A stretch of 64,000 bases of DNA. Source: Schaalia sp. JY-X169 (GTDB lineage Bacteria > Actinomycetota > Actinomycetes > Actinomycetales > Actinomycetaceae). Where the stretch lies: NCBI RefSeq assembly GCF_014069575.1, contig NZ_CP059675.1:620001-684000 (forward strand), read 5' to 3'. The translations under genes were made by a program, and so were the position numbers. Positions 17,504-28,000 of the stretch are shown in pieces; the stretch's first letter is position 1; each line of letters starts with the position of its first letter. Under the pieces are notes generated by a model that saw only the letters and a program-made list of their open reading frames with translations, searched no databases and was not told where the DNA came from.

Positions 17504-18361
17504 ATGAGCTCTATGGCTTCTCTAATTGATCCCCACGCCCACACCCTGCATTCGGACGGTACGGACACGCCAGAGGGCCTGGTGCTGGCGGCAAAAAGTG
17601 CGGGGCTTGACGTCGTGGGCATAACCGACCACGACACAACACAGGGTTGGGCAGAAGCCGTAGAAGCTGCGCGACGTCACGGTGTGGGACTGCTGCTGGG
17701 TGTTGAAGTCTCAGCCGTCTACCAGGGTAATTCGGTCCACATCCTTGGATACCTCATGGATCCGCAAGACCATTCTCTCAATCTTTTGTTCGAGGACGCT
17801 CGCCGGGAGCGAAGCACGCGACTCGCACGGATGGCGAGCAACCTGGCTGCTGACTACCCTCTCCTGGACTGGGAGGCCCTCAAGGAAAGGGCCGGTGACG
17901 CGGCGTTGGGCCGGCCGCATCTGGCAGATGAGTTGGTGCTACAGGGCTATTTCCCGAACCGCAGTGCGGCCTTCGAGTGGGCGCTTCATCCCAACGGCCC
18001 GTACTACGTTCCTCAGAAGGTGGCCAGCCCCACCGAGGTCGTGGAACTGATACGTCAAGCGGGAGGGGTCCCCGTCCTCGCGCATCCACAGTCATCCACC
18101 CGCGGCTGGAGTGTTCCGGAGGATCTGGTTGCCGAGATGGCACAGGCGGGCCTTTTTGGGATTGAGAGGGACCATCGTGATCACGACGCGGTAGGGCGCG
18201 AAACTGTCGAGCGTCTGGCGGCTTCACACGCCCTTTTCATGACGGGTGGTTCTGACTATCACGGCACAGGTAAGCCGAATTTTTTGGGAGAAAACAGTCT
18301 GGACCCGTATATTTTGGCTGAGATCGAAGCACAGGGTACGTCGAAGGTAGTTCGCAGTTGA
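17504..18361 (+). CDS. PHP-domain phosphoesterase (RNase AM/YciV-like)
   Basis: A 285-aa PHP domain protein with the N-terminal metal motif DPHAHTLHSDGTDTPEGLV and ITDHDTT, and a late GGSDYHG, all typical of trinuclear metal sites. Homologues such as YciV/RNase AM are 5'-3' exonucleases acting on short RNAs or on 3',5'-nucleotide bisphosphates. A second methionine three codons in is an alternative start. The stop overlaps the next start by 4 bp (TTGA), so it is co-translated with the MarC protein. Confidence 0.85.
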   Translation: MSSMASLIDPHAHTLHSDGTDTPEGLVLAAKSAGLDVVGITDHDTTQGWAEAVEAARRHGVGLLLGVEVSAVYQGNSVHILGYLMDPQDHSLNLLFEDARRERSTRLARMASNLAADYPLLDWEALKERAGDAALGRPHLADELVLQGYFPNRSAAFEWALHPNGPYYVPQKVASPTEVVELIRQAGGVPVLAHPQSSTRGWSVPEDLVAEMAQAGLFGIERDHRDHDAVGRETVERLAASHALFMTGGSDYHGTGKPNFLGENSLDPYILAEIEAQGTSKVVRS

Positions 18362-19005
18362 GTCTGGATGTCATAATTTCATTGCCGCTCTTGGCAACCA
18401 CTTTCATCACGCTATTCGTGATTATGGATCCGCCCGGCACGGTCCCGGTTTTTCTTGCGCTGACGCGCACCATGGACCGCCAGCGGAAGAACAAGGCAGC
18501 ATTTCAGGCGACCCTCACGTCTTTCGGTGTGATCGTTGGGTTCGCCGTCGCAGGCAAGTACCTTCTCCAGGGTCTGCAGATCTCTATGGATTCGCTGCAG
18601 CTTTCCGGCGGTATCCTGCTCTTCCTGGTTGCCATGGAGCTCCTGATGGGCAAGGGAGAATACGGCGAATCTGATGGGGAGACCAACACCAACGTCGCGA
18701 TGGTTCCTCTCGGCACCCCGCTTCTTGCAGGTCCGGGTGCGATTGTTGCCGTTATGGTTTCAGTCAACCAGGGTGGTGGGACTATCGCAGGCTGGGTTGC
18801 AGTGCTGACTGCCGTGGTTCTCATGCACGTCGTCATCTACCTGACAATGCGGTGGTCAGTGGGTTTGGCCAAGATACTTGGCGACAACGGGGTCTTGGTG
18901 CTCACGAAGATTTCCGGTGTCCTGCTCGCTGCAATCGCCACCCAGCTTGTGGTCGACGCGGCATTCCACTTCGTTGCTGCATTCCAATCGGGGGCCATGG
19001 GGTAG
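18358..19005 (+). CDS. MarC family integral membrane protein
   Basis: A 215-aa protein with six hydrophobic segments; MDPPGTVPVFLALT near the N-terminus is the MarC (UPF0056) signature, and a second repeat GTPLLAGPGAIVAVM occurs in the second half. The start is TTG at 18358, inside the PHP stop. The family has no firmly known function; early links to multiple antibiotic resistance were not upheld. It resides in the cytoplasmic membrane. Confidence 0.85.
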   Translation: MSLDVIISLPLLATTFITLFVIMDPPGTVPVFLALTRTMDRQRKNKAAFQATLTSFGVIVGFAVAGKYLLQGLQISMDSLQLSGGILLFLVAMELLMGKGEYGESDGETNTNVAMVPLGTPLLAGPGAIVAVMVSVNQGGGTIAGWVAVLTAVVLMHVVIYLTMRWSVGLAKILGDNGVLVLTKISGVLLAAIATQLVVDAAFHFVAAFQSGAMG

Positions 19006-19060
19006 CCAGCTCTTGATAAAAGGGGCTGTCGGTGGTCTTTGAATCCTCCGGTGTGGAGGA

Positions 19061-19088
19061 GGCTGTGGTGAGAAGGTTAGCCACAGCC
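19061..19088. terminator. Possible convergent terminator hairpin
   Basis: An 8-bp perfect repeat (GGCTGTGG / CCACAGCC, 12-nt loop) lies between the convergent MarC and DEAD helicase genes. Another small perfect hairpin TCCTCC-GGTGT-GGAGGA precedes it. Neither has a T tract. Position supports termination, sequence only weakly. Confidence 0.4.
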
Positions 19089-19098
19089 CCCGTGCCTA

Positions 19099-20616
19099 CT
19101 ACTCGCTAGGTGTCGAGCCAGACGAAGAAGACTTGCGCGTCCTCTTGCGAGGTCTGCGCTGCGAGGTTGGTGCGTCCGTGGACTGCTTCTCACCGCGGTT
19201 GCCTCTGCCCCCACCGTTAGCGTTGCCTCGTCCACCTCTTCCGCTTCGTCCATCGCCGGAGCGTCCTCGACCGGAGCCGCCGCCGTTGCGTCCTCGACCG
19301 GGAGTAGAGTCGCCGCCCTTTCCGTCGACGTCCTCGATCTTTTCTGCGTCCAAACCTGCTCTGGTTCGCTGTGATCGTGGAAGACGTCCGGTCACGTTCG
19401 GATCGATGCCGAGGTCTTCATAGAGGTGTTCTGACGTGTGGTAGGTCTCGACTGGCTCGGCAATGTCGAGGTCGAGGGTGCGGGAGATGAGGCCCCAACG
19501 TGGCACGTCATCCCAGTCGACGAAAGTGACGGCAGTGCCCTTCTTGCCCGCACGTGCAGTTCGACCGATCCTATGAAGATAGGTCTTTTCATCCTCGGGG
19601 CACTGGTAGTTGATGACGTGTGTTACGTCGTTGACGTCAATGCCACGTGCTGCGACATCGGTGGCGACGAGGACGTCAACCTTGCCGTTCTTGAAGGCGC
19701 GCAGAGCGCGCTCACGAGCGCCTTGACCCAGGTCACCGTGGAGGGACCCGACTGCAAAACCCCGCCCTTCCAGATCATCTGATAGGGCGGCGGCAGTGCG
19801 CTTCGTCTTGACGAAAACCACGGTGCGTCCGCGTCCATCAGCCTGGAGGATACGAGAAAGAACCTCAGCTTTGTTGAGGGCGTGGGCGCGGTAGGCGAAC
19901 TGGTTCACCTCCGCAACGGTTGCGCCCTCGTCATCGGGATCCTGGGCCCGGATATGTGTGGGCTGGCGCATGAAGCGGCGGGCAAGTGTGATCACAGGGC
20001 CCGGCATTGTCGCTGAGAACAGCATTGAGTGGCGCGCTCCTGAAACCTGGGAGAGGAGCTTCTCAACATCGGGAAGGAATCCGAGGTCGAGCATCTCATC
20101 GGCCTCGTCCAACACCACGGTTGTGACGTTGTTGAGTCGAAGGATCCCCCGGTTCGCCAGGTCGATGAGGCGTCCAGGCGTACCCACCACGACCTCAACA
20201 CCGTCTTTGAGTGCTTTGACCTGAGGTTCAAATGCGACGCCGCCGTAGATGTCGATAATGCGGACGGGGAGGTTCTTGGCAGCGGCTCGGAGATCTTCTG
20301 CAACCTGCTTGCACAGTTCGCGGGTGGGAAGAATGATCAGCGCTTGCGGCGCGCCGGGGTGGGCGAGTTTATCGAAGCCCGGTTCGCCCGGTGCCACAAC
20401 GGTTTCAAGCACGGGAATACCGAACCCGAGAGTTTTTCCTGTGCCGGTCTTAGCCTGGCCGATAATATCGTTGCGTTTGAGTGCAACCGGGAGGGTCAGG
20501 GCCTGGATTGGAAATGGGTTGACAATACCTTTTTCGCTGAGCGCGTCAACAATCTCGCTGCGGATTCCAAAGTCCGCGAAGGTTGTCTCAACGGTCGCAC
20601 TGGTTTCTTGGGTCAC
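19099..20616 (-). CDS. DEAD-box RNA helicase
   Basis: A 505-aa ATP-dependent RNA helicase. The Q motif, Walker A AKTGTGKT, DEAD motif VVLDEADEM, SAT motif (LFSATMPG) and HRIGRTARAGK of motif VI are all visible. The C-terminal 90 residues are rich in Gly, Arg and Ser (RGRNGGGSGRGRSGDG type) and end in lysine-arginine clusters, a non-specific RNA-binding tail. The start is GTG with AAGG upstream. Its divergent neighbour MiaE-like gene and the nearby DUF3107 and adnAB repeat a conserved actinobacterial block (rhlE region in mycobacteria). Confidence 0.92.
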   Translation of the reverse strand: MTQETSATVETTFADFGIRSEIVDALSEKGIVNPFPIQALTLPVALKRNDIIGQAKTGTGKTLGFGIPVLETVVAPGEPGFDKLAHPGAPQALIILPTRELCKQVAEDLRAAAKNLPVRIIDIYGGVAFEPQVKALKDGVEVVVGTPGRLIDLANRGILRLNNVTTVVLDEADEMLDLGFLPDVEKLLSQVSGARHSMLFSATMPGPVITLARRFMRQPTHIRAQDPDDEGATVAEVNQFAYRAHALNKAEVLSRILQADGRGRTVVFVKTKRTAAALSDDLEGRGFAVGSLHGDLGQGARERALRAFKNGKVDVLVATDVAARGIDVNDVTHVINYQCPEDEKTYLHRIGRTARAGKKGTAVTFVDWDDVPRWGLISRTLDLDIAEPVETYHTSEHLYEDLGIDPNVTGRLPRSQRTRAGLDAEKIEDVDGKGGDSTPGRGRNGGGSGRGRSGDGRSGRGGRGNANGGGRGNRGEKQSTDAPTSQRRPRKRTRKSSSSGSTPSE

Positions 20617-20801
20617 GTTTGCCTTAAATATCTAGAGTGTTATCAAGTTCAGGCAGCCGATCGCGCATTATCTGTCATGCAACATGTGTTGAGGGGTCTT
20701 CACCTTCGGACCCAGCCCGTTTTCGCCAAAGCGATCGGGCAGCCAGACCAAAGTCTACCGGGACCGTGGCGCGTAATCGTGTGGGCTTATAGTCTTTAAC
20801 T

Positions 20802-21434
20802 ATGACTAGCGAAGATGCAGACCAAATGAAATCAGGTACAAGCGCCGTGGTGGGGTTGTTTGCCTACTGCGCATTAGCGGCAATGACGCGGCTTGCCAAA
20901 GACGGCGACCAGGCGCCGAATACCCAGGCACACGTCGATTTGGCGCGCCTCGCGGACTCGGGTTACAGGCGGTTCTGTGATCTTGATTCCTACGCGACTG
21001 AGAGAGGCTTCTCAATTGTTGAGGCAGCTGGCCAGTACGCGGGTTTGTTTGATGAGCTGGATCAACGCACCCGGCCCTCAAACTGGTGGGAACGGTGTGT
21101 GAAGAGTTACGTGATCTTCAGCGTGTTTGGGGACGTTCTGCAGGAACTGAGCGACCGCCACCAGGTTTTTTCGGAGGTCTTCAACGTCTGGGACTTGGGT
21201 CAGGGGGCGTGGGTAGTCAAGAACCTGGGTCCGCTTACCGACCAGGACGACCAACTCGCCGCGAGGTTGTCACTGTGGGCGCGACGGGTGGCCGGGGAGA
21301 CGTTTGGATTGGCAAGGGCAACACTGTTTACCTATCCGGAGCTGGCGGTTGACCCAGAGACCGCAGATGCCATCATTGAGTCTGCGACCCGGCGCTACAG
21401 GGAGCGCTTGCAAGAAGTGAACCTGAAGCCCTAG
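20802..21434 (+). CDS. Ferritin-like MiaE_2-type protein
   Basis: A 210-aa all-helical protein of the actinobacterial ferritin-like (MiaE_2, tRNA hydroxylase-like) family. Acidic and histidine residues spaced as a diiron site are suggested by DLDSYATERG, FDVLQELSDRHQ-like context (GDVLQELSDRHQVF) and RRVAGETFG. The function is inferred from fold similarity to tRNA-(ms2io6A) hydroxylase and is not established. It lies between the DEAD helicase and DUF3107, a placement shared with Mycobacterium. Confidence 0.75.
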   Translation: MTSEDADQMKSGTSAVVGLFAYCALAAMTRLAKDGDQAPNTQAHVDLARLADSGYRRFCDLDSYATERGFSIVEAAGQYAGLFDELDQRTRPSNWWERCVKSYVIFSVFGDVLQELSDRHQVFSEVFNVWDLGQGAWVVKNLGPLTDQDDQLAARLSLWARRVAGETFGLARATLFTYPELAVDPETADAIIESATRRYRERLQEVNLKP

Positions 21435-21470
21435 CGTCGGTGCGGTGTTCCGGCGCGGGCCACAGAGACT

Positions 21471-21695
21471 TCAGGCGCGTCCGAACCCGACCCTGTGGGA
21501 CTGAGAGGTAGGAACGAGGACGTAGCCGATCATCGAGGCGGGGATGACAACGCGGTCACCCTTGGTGTCGGTGAGATCGAGAATGCTATTGGTTTCGATG
21601 GCCTCTTTTACCTGGGCCATGATTTCGTCCTCATTGCCGGCAACCTCAAGTGAGAGTGTGCCGACACCTGAACGGAGGTTAAATGTGACCTTCAT
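21471..21695 (-). CDS. DUF3107 small protein
   Basis: A 74-aa protein beginning MKVTFNLRSGVGTLSLEV and containing EIMAQVKEAIETNSILDLTDTKGDRVVIPA. This is the DUF3107 (ATP-binding-like) family common to actinobacteria. The start at 21695 is chosen over an upstream ATG because homologues begin with M(K/E)V.(I/F). Function unknown. It is convergent with the MiaE-like gene and divergent from adnA. Confidence 0.85.
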   Translation of the reverse strand: MKVTFNLRSGVGTLSLEVAGNEDEIMAQVKEAIETNSILDLTDTKGDRVVIPASMIGYVLVPTSQSHRVGFGRA

Positions 21696-21842
21696 TGTCT
21701 TCACTTTCGCGCGCGTTAAATGTGTTTTCCTCAAGTCTAGAGCCGCGAAGACGCGAAATGTCGGAGGGGTGGGGGATACTCGCTGCTAGCGAAAGATTTC
21801 TGGTCTTCCGAAGTACCTGTGCTGTAGAGAGAGGGGTCTGGC

Positions 21843-24800
21843 ATGTCGGATGGGGTCATTCTTGATGGCTGCCAGCAGGCGGCAGTGGATGCCGCGAGCA
21901 GTGGGGGACACGTCCACGTCGTAGGGGGCCCCGGAACTGGTAAGACAACTGTTGCGCTGGCCGCAATGACTGAGGCACAGAGGCGGCTAGCAAACGTTGA
22001 CCATCAACTCTGGGCACCCGCCCTGTTCTTGGTTCCTGACCGCCGGCGGGCACGTGAGGCTGAGGTGTTGCTTGCTCGCAGGTCTGCAGGGGAACTGTCT
22101 GGATTGAGCGCGGATGGGAGCCACCGTTTAGTGAGGTCCCTTAGCTCTTACGCCTACCTGATTCTGGGGCTGTGGTTGGTTGAGAGAGAGGATGCACTCG
22201 AGCGGCCGGTGATGCTTTCCGGTGCCGATGAGGACGCTTGGCTTGCAACCTTCTTGGAGGCAAGTGAGGTTGCGCGGCGGGAAGTTCCAGAAGTGGTGCT
22301 CCGAAGTTCCCAGTTCCGCATGGAGGTGCGCAACATAATGGCGCGCTGCGGGCAGGCGGGACTGCTTCCAGGGGATCTGGGACTTCTTGGTGTTGAGTTT
22401 GAGAAGCCGACCTGGAGAGTGGCTGCAACGGCCTACGCCGCCTACGCCGGCGACCGAAGCGCCTTCACGACCTCCTCGTCCCACATCGATGCCGCTCGAA
22501 TACCGCTGATCGCCGCGGGAGTTCTTCGCGTTTGGGATTCGCTCGCGGAAGCTGAGGGGGTAGTGACGCCGAAGCCTCTGCCCGGCGTGGTGATAGTCGA
22601 CGATTCTCAAGATCTCCCAAGGTCCGCGCTCCCCCTACTGGAAGAGATGGCATCCGCAGGATCTCAGGTGGTAATCACAGGAAGCCCAGATGAGGCGGTG
22701 GCTGCATTCCGTGGTGGGGTTCCAGATCTTGGCCGTATCTGCGCAGAAGAACTCGGAGCCTCTCGGGTACTGCTGCGGGACAATCACAGGTCGGCTCAAG
22801 GTGTTGCGTCGGCGATCCAGGAGGTAGAGGGGTGGTTTACTCCGCGGAGACGGGACCGGATCAGTAGGGAGGTCGTGCTTGACTCTGAGCACCGCGAAAC
22901 CGGAGAGGGGGACGCGCCCAAGCGCGTTCTTGTTGAATCGCTGGCCACCCAGTCGCACTTGACGGAGCGGGTCAGTGCAGTCTTCCGTGCTTCGCATCTG
23001 TTTGGTGGCGTGGACTGGAAAGACATGGCGGTCGTTGTGCGTCACGCTGACGCGGTCGATGGTGTGGCTCGTGCTCTGGCACGGAACGGAGTTCCGGTGC
23101 AGAGCGGGGAGCGGCCCGTTGTACTCTCCAAAGTCCCATTGGTCTCCTCCATGTTGTCTCTACTCACCATCAAAGATGGTGATATGACTGCCGAAGCAGC
23201 CGACCAGGAAGCGTTAGAACTGGCAGTTTCTCCCCTTGTCAGGGTTGACTCCCTGGGCTTGTTCCGCATCTTGAGAGACTTTCGTGGTCAAGTTGAACCC
23301 GATGAACCCTCCGGCATCTGTGCCTTGTTCGACGCAATCGAGGCTGGCCGATATGTGCCGTCTCAACCCGGTCTCCAAGGCTCGTTCAGGAAGCTAAAGG
23401 TGGCCTCGCAGCTCTGGTCTGTGCGAGCCGCGGCTGCAGCGATGCCTGCGCAACAGGGGCTATGGATGGTTTGGGACATGTCAGGATTGGCGGAACCACT
23501 CCGTGACTCCGCGCTGCGTGGGGCTTCATCCGGGCGTGCCGCATCAGAAGACTTGGACAGTGTGCTCGCGTTATTCCGCAAGGCGGACCTGTGGAGCCAA
23601 GAGAGAGCAGATCAAGGTTCGACGGCGGCAGATGCCCGCACATTCGCGGAGCAAATCCTTGGGCAAACCATTGCCACAGATCCGCTTGTTCCACGCGGCC
23701 TCAACGAAGCTGGCGTATGGATTGTTACGCCCACGCAGGCTGCGGGAAGGGAATGGGAGACAGTTGTGGTCACGGGCTTGGACGAAGGGTCGTGGCCCTC
23801 CCCCCTGAGACGTGGCCTGGGTGATCTTCCGACGCTTGAAGGCATTCTGGATGATGCGCGGCTGCGTGGTTGGCCGGGTGAATCCCGGATTGCTGACTTC
23901 CTGCCAGATCGCAGCGCCGCGGTTCCTTTCAACCGGGCAGTTGCTTCTGCATCCCGAAGAGTAGATGAGGCGCGACTCTTCCTGGTTGCAATCTCTCGTT
24001 CACGGGGGGATGTTCACCTTCTGTGCACGAACAATGAGGACTCCTCGCCCTCGGCCTTCATAACCAATCTTCTTGACTCAGGCGTGGCCGGTGAGGTGCG
24101 GAGGACGGGCGGTCAGGAAGGGCAGGTGGGCTCGGCGCTGACGATTCCGACACTTGTCTCACAAATGCGAAGGAGACTAGTCGGTACGAATAGCTCCTCG
24201 GATGAGAAAAAGGAGGCTGCACGCGTTCTTGCGCTCTTGTGGCGTGAAGGTGTGGATCAAGCAGATCCGGGCCTGTGGGACACCGGAGGGTCGCTAAGTA
24301 CGGACAGTCCGGTGCTGGAACAGGGACCCGTTCGCCTTGGTCCATCGTCCATCCAGACAGCTGTCGATTGCGGTCTGAAGTGGTTCCTCCAGGATATAGG
24401 TGGGCACAATCAGGAGCTTCACTCAGAGGCAAGGAACCTTGATGGGGCAATGATCGGGACGATCATGCACAGGTTAGCTGAGGAAAACCCGCATGCAGGG
24501 CCTGCGGAGATGAGGTTGGCGTTAGATCAAGCTTGGGAACAGCTTGGCCTCACCCTAGATACCTACTGGGAGAGAAGGGCATTTTCTGAGATGTCCAACA
24601 TGGCCACCCGGATGGGACAGTACTTTTCTTCTTTCAAAGGTGAGGTGCTTACTGAGCAGACGGTGAGGTTTCCTCTGGGAGACGTCCTCGTCTCGGGGCG
24701 TGCGGACAGGATCGAAATCGATGGCGAAGGCTTGGCGCGGGTCATTGATGTTAAGACGGGGAAGTCAGACGCCAGGGCCAAAGGCGAGGACAACCTGCAG

Positions 24801-25067
24801 CTTGCCGTCTACCAGGTTGGCGTAGTGGAAGACGGATACCAGACGGGCGGCGCGGCATTGCTAGCACTGCGAAGCGACAGCCCGCTGAAGGCACAGGAAG
24901 CATTCGATCAGGAACAGATTGGTGAGACGAAGGGTCTTCTTCGAGACCTGGGTGATCAGTTGGGTGGTAAGCGCCTGCTGGCTCGTCCGGAGGCTTCCCT
25001 CTGTCGGTCTTGTGCCTTTCGGCATGTTTGTCCTGCCCAGGCCGACTCGACAAGGAGCAGCGAATGA
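21843..25067 (+). CDS. adnA: AdnA-like helicase-nuclease subunit
   Basis: A 1074-aa UvrD-like superfamily 1 protein with a C-terminal RecB-type nuclease, matching AdnA of the actinobacterial AdnAB double-strand break resecting complex. Walker A is GGPGTGKTT (about residue 28). Motif II reads VIVDDSQDLP rather than DExQD, so the helicase motor may be modified. The nuclease core is RVIDVKTGK with QLAVYQ downstream. A cysteine in AVDCGLKWFL plus CRSCAFRHVC at the C-terminus fits an AddB-style Fe-S cluster. Its stop overlaps the adnB start (ATGA). Confidence 0.85.
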   Translation: MSDGVILDGCQQAAVDAASSGGHVHVVGGPGTGKTTVALAAMTEAQRRLANVDHQLWAPALFLVPDRRRAREAEVLLARRSAGELSGLSADGSHRLVRSLSSYAYLILGLWLVEREDALERPVMLSGADEDAWLATFLEASEVARREVPEVVLRSSQFRMEVRNIMARCGQAGLLPGDLGLLGVEFEKPTWRVAATAYAAYAGDRSAFTTSSSHIDAARIPLIAAGVLRVWDSLAEAEGVVTPKPLPGVVIVDDSQDLPRSALPLLEEMASAGSQVVITGSPDEAVAAFRGGVPDLGRICAEELGASRVLLRDNHRSAQGVASAIQEVEGWFTPRRRDRISREVVLDSEHRETGEGDAPKRVLVESLATQSHLTERVSAVFRASHLFGGVDWKDMAVVVRHADAVDGVARALARNGVPVQSGERPVVLSKVPLVSSMLSLLTIKDGDMTAEAADQEALELAVSPLVRVDSLGLFRILRDFRGQVEPDEPSGICALFDAIEAGRYVPSQPGLQGSFRKLKVASQLWSVRAAAAAMPAQQGLWMVWDMSGLAEPLRDSALRGASSGRAASEDLDSVLALFRKADLWSQERADQGSTAADARTFAEQILGQTIATDPLVPRGLNEAGVWIVTPTQAAGREWETVVVTGLDEGSWPSPLRRGLGDLPTLEGILDDARLRGWPGESRIADFLPDRSAAVPFNRAVASASRRVDEARLFLVAISRSRGDVHLLCTNNEDSSPSAFITNLLDSGVAGEVRRTGGQEGQVGSALTIPTLVSQMRRRLVGTNSSSDEKKEAARVLALLWREGVDQADPGLWDTGGSLSTDSPVLEQGPVRLGPSSIQTAVDCGLKWFLQDIGGHNQELHSEARNLDGAMIGTIMHRLAEENPHAGPAEMRLALDQAWEQLGLTLDTYWERRAFSEMSNMATRMGQYFSSFKGEVLTEQTVRFPLGDVLVSGRADRIEIDGEGLARVIDVKTGKSDARAKGEDNLQLAVYQVGVVEDGYQTGGAALLALRSDSPLKAQEAFDQEQIGETKGLLRDLGDQLGGKRLLARPEASLCRSCAFRHVCPAQADSTRSSE

Positions 25068-28000
25068 GGGAACACGCTCTTGGGTGCGACGCACATGTTG
25101 GAGCGCCGCCAAGTGAGAAGCCGGGGTCACCTTCTCTAGCAGAGTTGATTCGGACACTTGGTTTGCAGACACCTACTTCCGAGCAGGCAGCAATCGCAGA
25201 GTATCCGCCCTTCAGCGAAGTTGACGGTGTCGAGCGGGGGCTTCCGCTGCTTGTTGTCGCCGGGGCAGGGTCAGGAAAAACAGAGACCCTGTCACTGCGC
25301 GCCACGTATATCGCAGCACACTACGGCATCCCCGGAGAGAGCATACTTGGCCTGACGTTTACCCGGAAGGCAGCGGGGGAGCTGTCGCAGAGGCTTCGGG
25401 ATCGACTTCAGTCATGGGCCGATATCTGCCAAGAGAGCGGTGGGGGAGCCTCGGCGGGTGCAGGCTTGGCTTCACGGTTGGACTTCAGTCACGTTCCAGA
25501 GGCAACGACATACAACGCATTTGCACTTGGCATCGTGCAAGAGTTCGGTGGGGCAGCGGGGTTCGACCCTCAGGTGTCCCATATGGGGGAAGCCGCAGCA
25601 TGGCAACTCATGAGCGAGGTTGTGGCGTCGTGGCGTGAAGACCTTGCAAAGGAAGATTCAGAGGCGACGGTCGTTGAGAGGGCGCTAGGCCTCAGGGATG
25701 CCATTGCAAATCAAGCGATGACTGTCGAGCAGGCACGTGCCGGACTCCTAAGGCTTTATGGACAGTTTGAGAGTGCTCGCCTTGAAGGAAAGAGGTCTTT
25801 CACCAAGTCCTTCTATGTTCCGGGTCAGCAAACAGTATCTCAGCGCCTCGAACTACTCAAAATGATCGAGGTCTTCGATCAACGTAAACAAGCCATGGGG
25901 CAAATGGACTATGCCGACCAAGTCAGTGCGGCGATACGGATAGTCGAAGAGTTTCCAGCAGTGCGCGAAGAACTCCGAGAACGCCACAAAGTGGTCTTTC
26001 TGGATGAGTTTCAAGATACCTCTGTTGCGCAGATGCGGTTCTTGGCATCCCTCTTCGGAGACCACCCGGTCACCGCGGTGGGTGACCCCAATCAGGCGAT
26101 TTATGGTTGGCGTGGCGCTTCCGCGGCTTCACTTGAGGAGTTTCATCCTAGGTTCAACAGGGGGGCTGTACCTGAAAAGACACTGACTCTGTCGACTGCT
26201 TGGCGTAACGACCAAGCTATTCTTCGGGCTGCTAATGTCCTGGCGGCGCCGCTTGCGAAAGTCCCAACCTATGCGCGCACCTCACGGAAAAATGAGGGGT
26301 CCGAGGTGGTTCTTCCACAACTTCAATCTCGAAGTCACGCTGGCGTGGGTTCATCACAGGCAGTCTTTACCGTCACAGACAGCGAAGCGTTGCTACGCAC
26401 AGTTGAGTTCGTCAAGCAGTCCCGTGAGAAGTTCTCTGCCGATGACGGTCACACGCCTGCTTCGGTTGCAGTTCTGTCCCGAACGAGGGCCGCTTTGCAG
26501 CCGGTAGTAACCGCCCTTCGTGAGGCCGGAGTGCCTGCACAGATCGTTGGTGGGGACTCTTTGCTTGGACATCCGGTGATACGGGACCTCAGGGCAGCCC
26601 TAGAGATATCTAACGACGTCGGCAAGTCTGCGCAGCTTCTAAGACTACTAACCCACCTTGACCTTGGTGCAGGGGACCTTCGAGCCCTAGGGAACTATGC
26701 GAGAGCACTTTCCTTCCGGCGCAGTTTGCCCTCAGGCGACCGGTCCCAGCATTCGACACCTGAAGCGGAGTTGCAGCATTCAAAGGACAAGGGGCAGGTG
26801 GGCCGAGCTTCGGAGCGTGAGGCGCCTCTACTGCTCGATGCAGTTGATGCCTGCTCCCAAGGTGTTCCGATTAAGGGCCTCAGCGAGGTTGGGGCACGGC
26901 GCGTTGCACGCCTCGGGATGCGACTGCGCAATCTCCGGTCGTGGTCCACGATGGGTCTGGCAGAGCAGATTCAGGAAGCCAGAAGTCTGCTGGGATTGGA
27001 CCAGGAGGCAGCGGCGGATCCGACCTCTGAAGATGTCACAGCAGTCCTGGATGTCTTTGCTGATGTCGCACTTGAGTATGAGGCCGGAGCTCAAAGGGCA
27101 ACCATGGGAGCATTTCTCACCTGGCTGGATGCAGTGGAGAAAAAGGAGCGGGGTCTTTCTGTTCCGTCCGTCAACATCGATCCCAATGCTGTCCAAGTCA
27201 TGACCATTCATGCCTCAAAGGGACTCGAATGGGATGCAGTAGCCCTGGTCGATGTGGCAGCTAGTCGCTTTCCCAGTACAAGGGGAAAGGGCTCAACTAC
27301 GTCAAAGGGTGTCACCAAGCCTCCACAGATTCCTGCTCCCGCAATGGGCTGGTGGCAGGATGCGGGTGTTCTGCCATATCCGCTCCGGGATGACCACGCC
27401 CATCTTCCGGATCCGCAAATATGGGACATGTCCAGATCCGGAGGTGCAATGGCTGCGGAGTTCAAAGAAGAGGTTGGCCAGTACCTCCAGGATGAGGAAC
27501 GCAGACTCGCTTATGTTGCTGTGACCCGAGCAAAGCGCGCACTACTGTTGATTGGCTCTTGGTTCGGGGATGGTGTGACACCTCGTTTTCCGTCCGTATT
27601 CATGGCGGAGCTTTTTGCAGCGGCGAAGAGTGCCACCGGGGTGAACAGCGGTCCGGCCTGGCGCGACTTCCTTGATGGTAGTCCCCATGACTTTTCCGTT
27701 CCCAGCAACAGCAATGGGCATCGTGGGAAGTCCGCAGCTGTTCCTGCTCTCACCATGGGCGAGCTTGCCCCCCTTCCTCCCCGCGAGGAATGGGAGTCGT
27801 TGACTCGCCGCGGCGAGTCAACGGTGTTCCCGCGGGATCCGGGTCCCGTGCGACGGCAAGGCGAGCAGGCGGCAGCCCGCGTTATCGAAGCATTCACGAG
27901 TGATGACAACCAGACTGCCAGTCGGTCGGAAAGTCTTGCGTCCCTATCCGACCAACTCTTAGCAAAAACGACCGAGTTGCTCCTTGCGGAGCGTGATCAT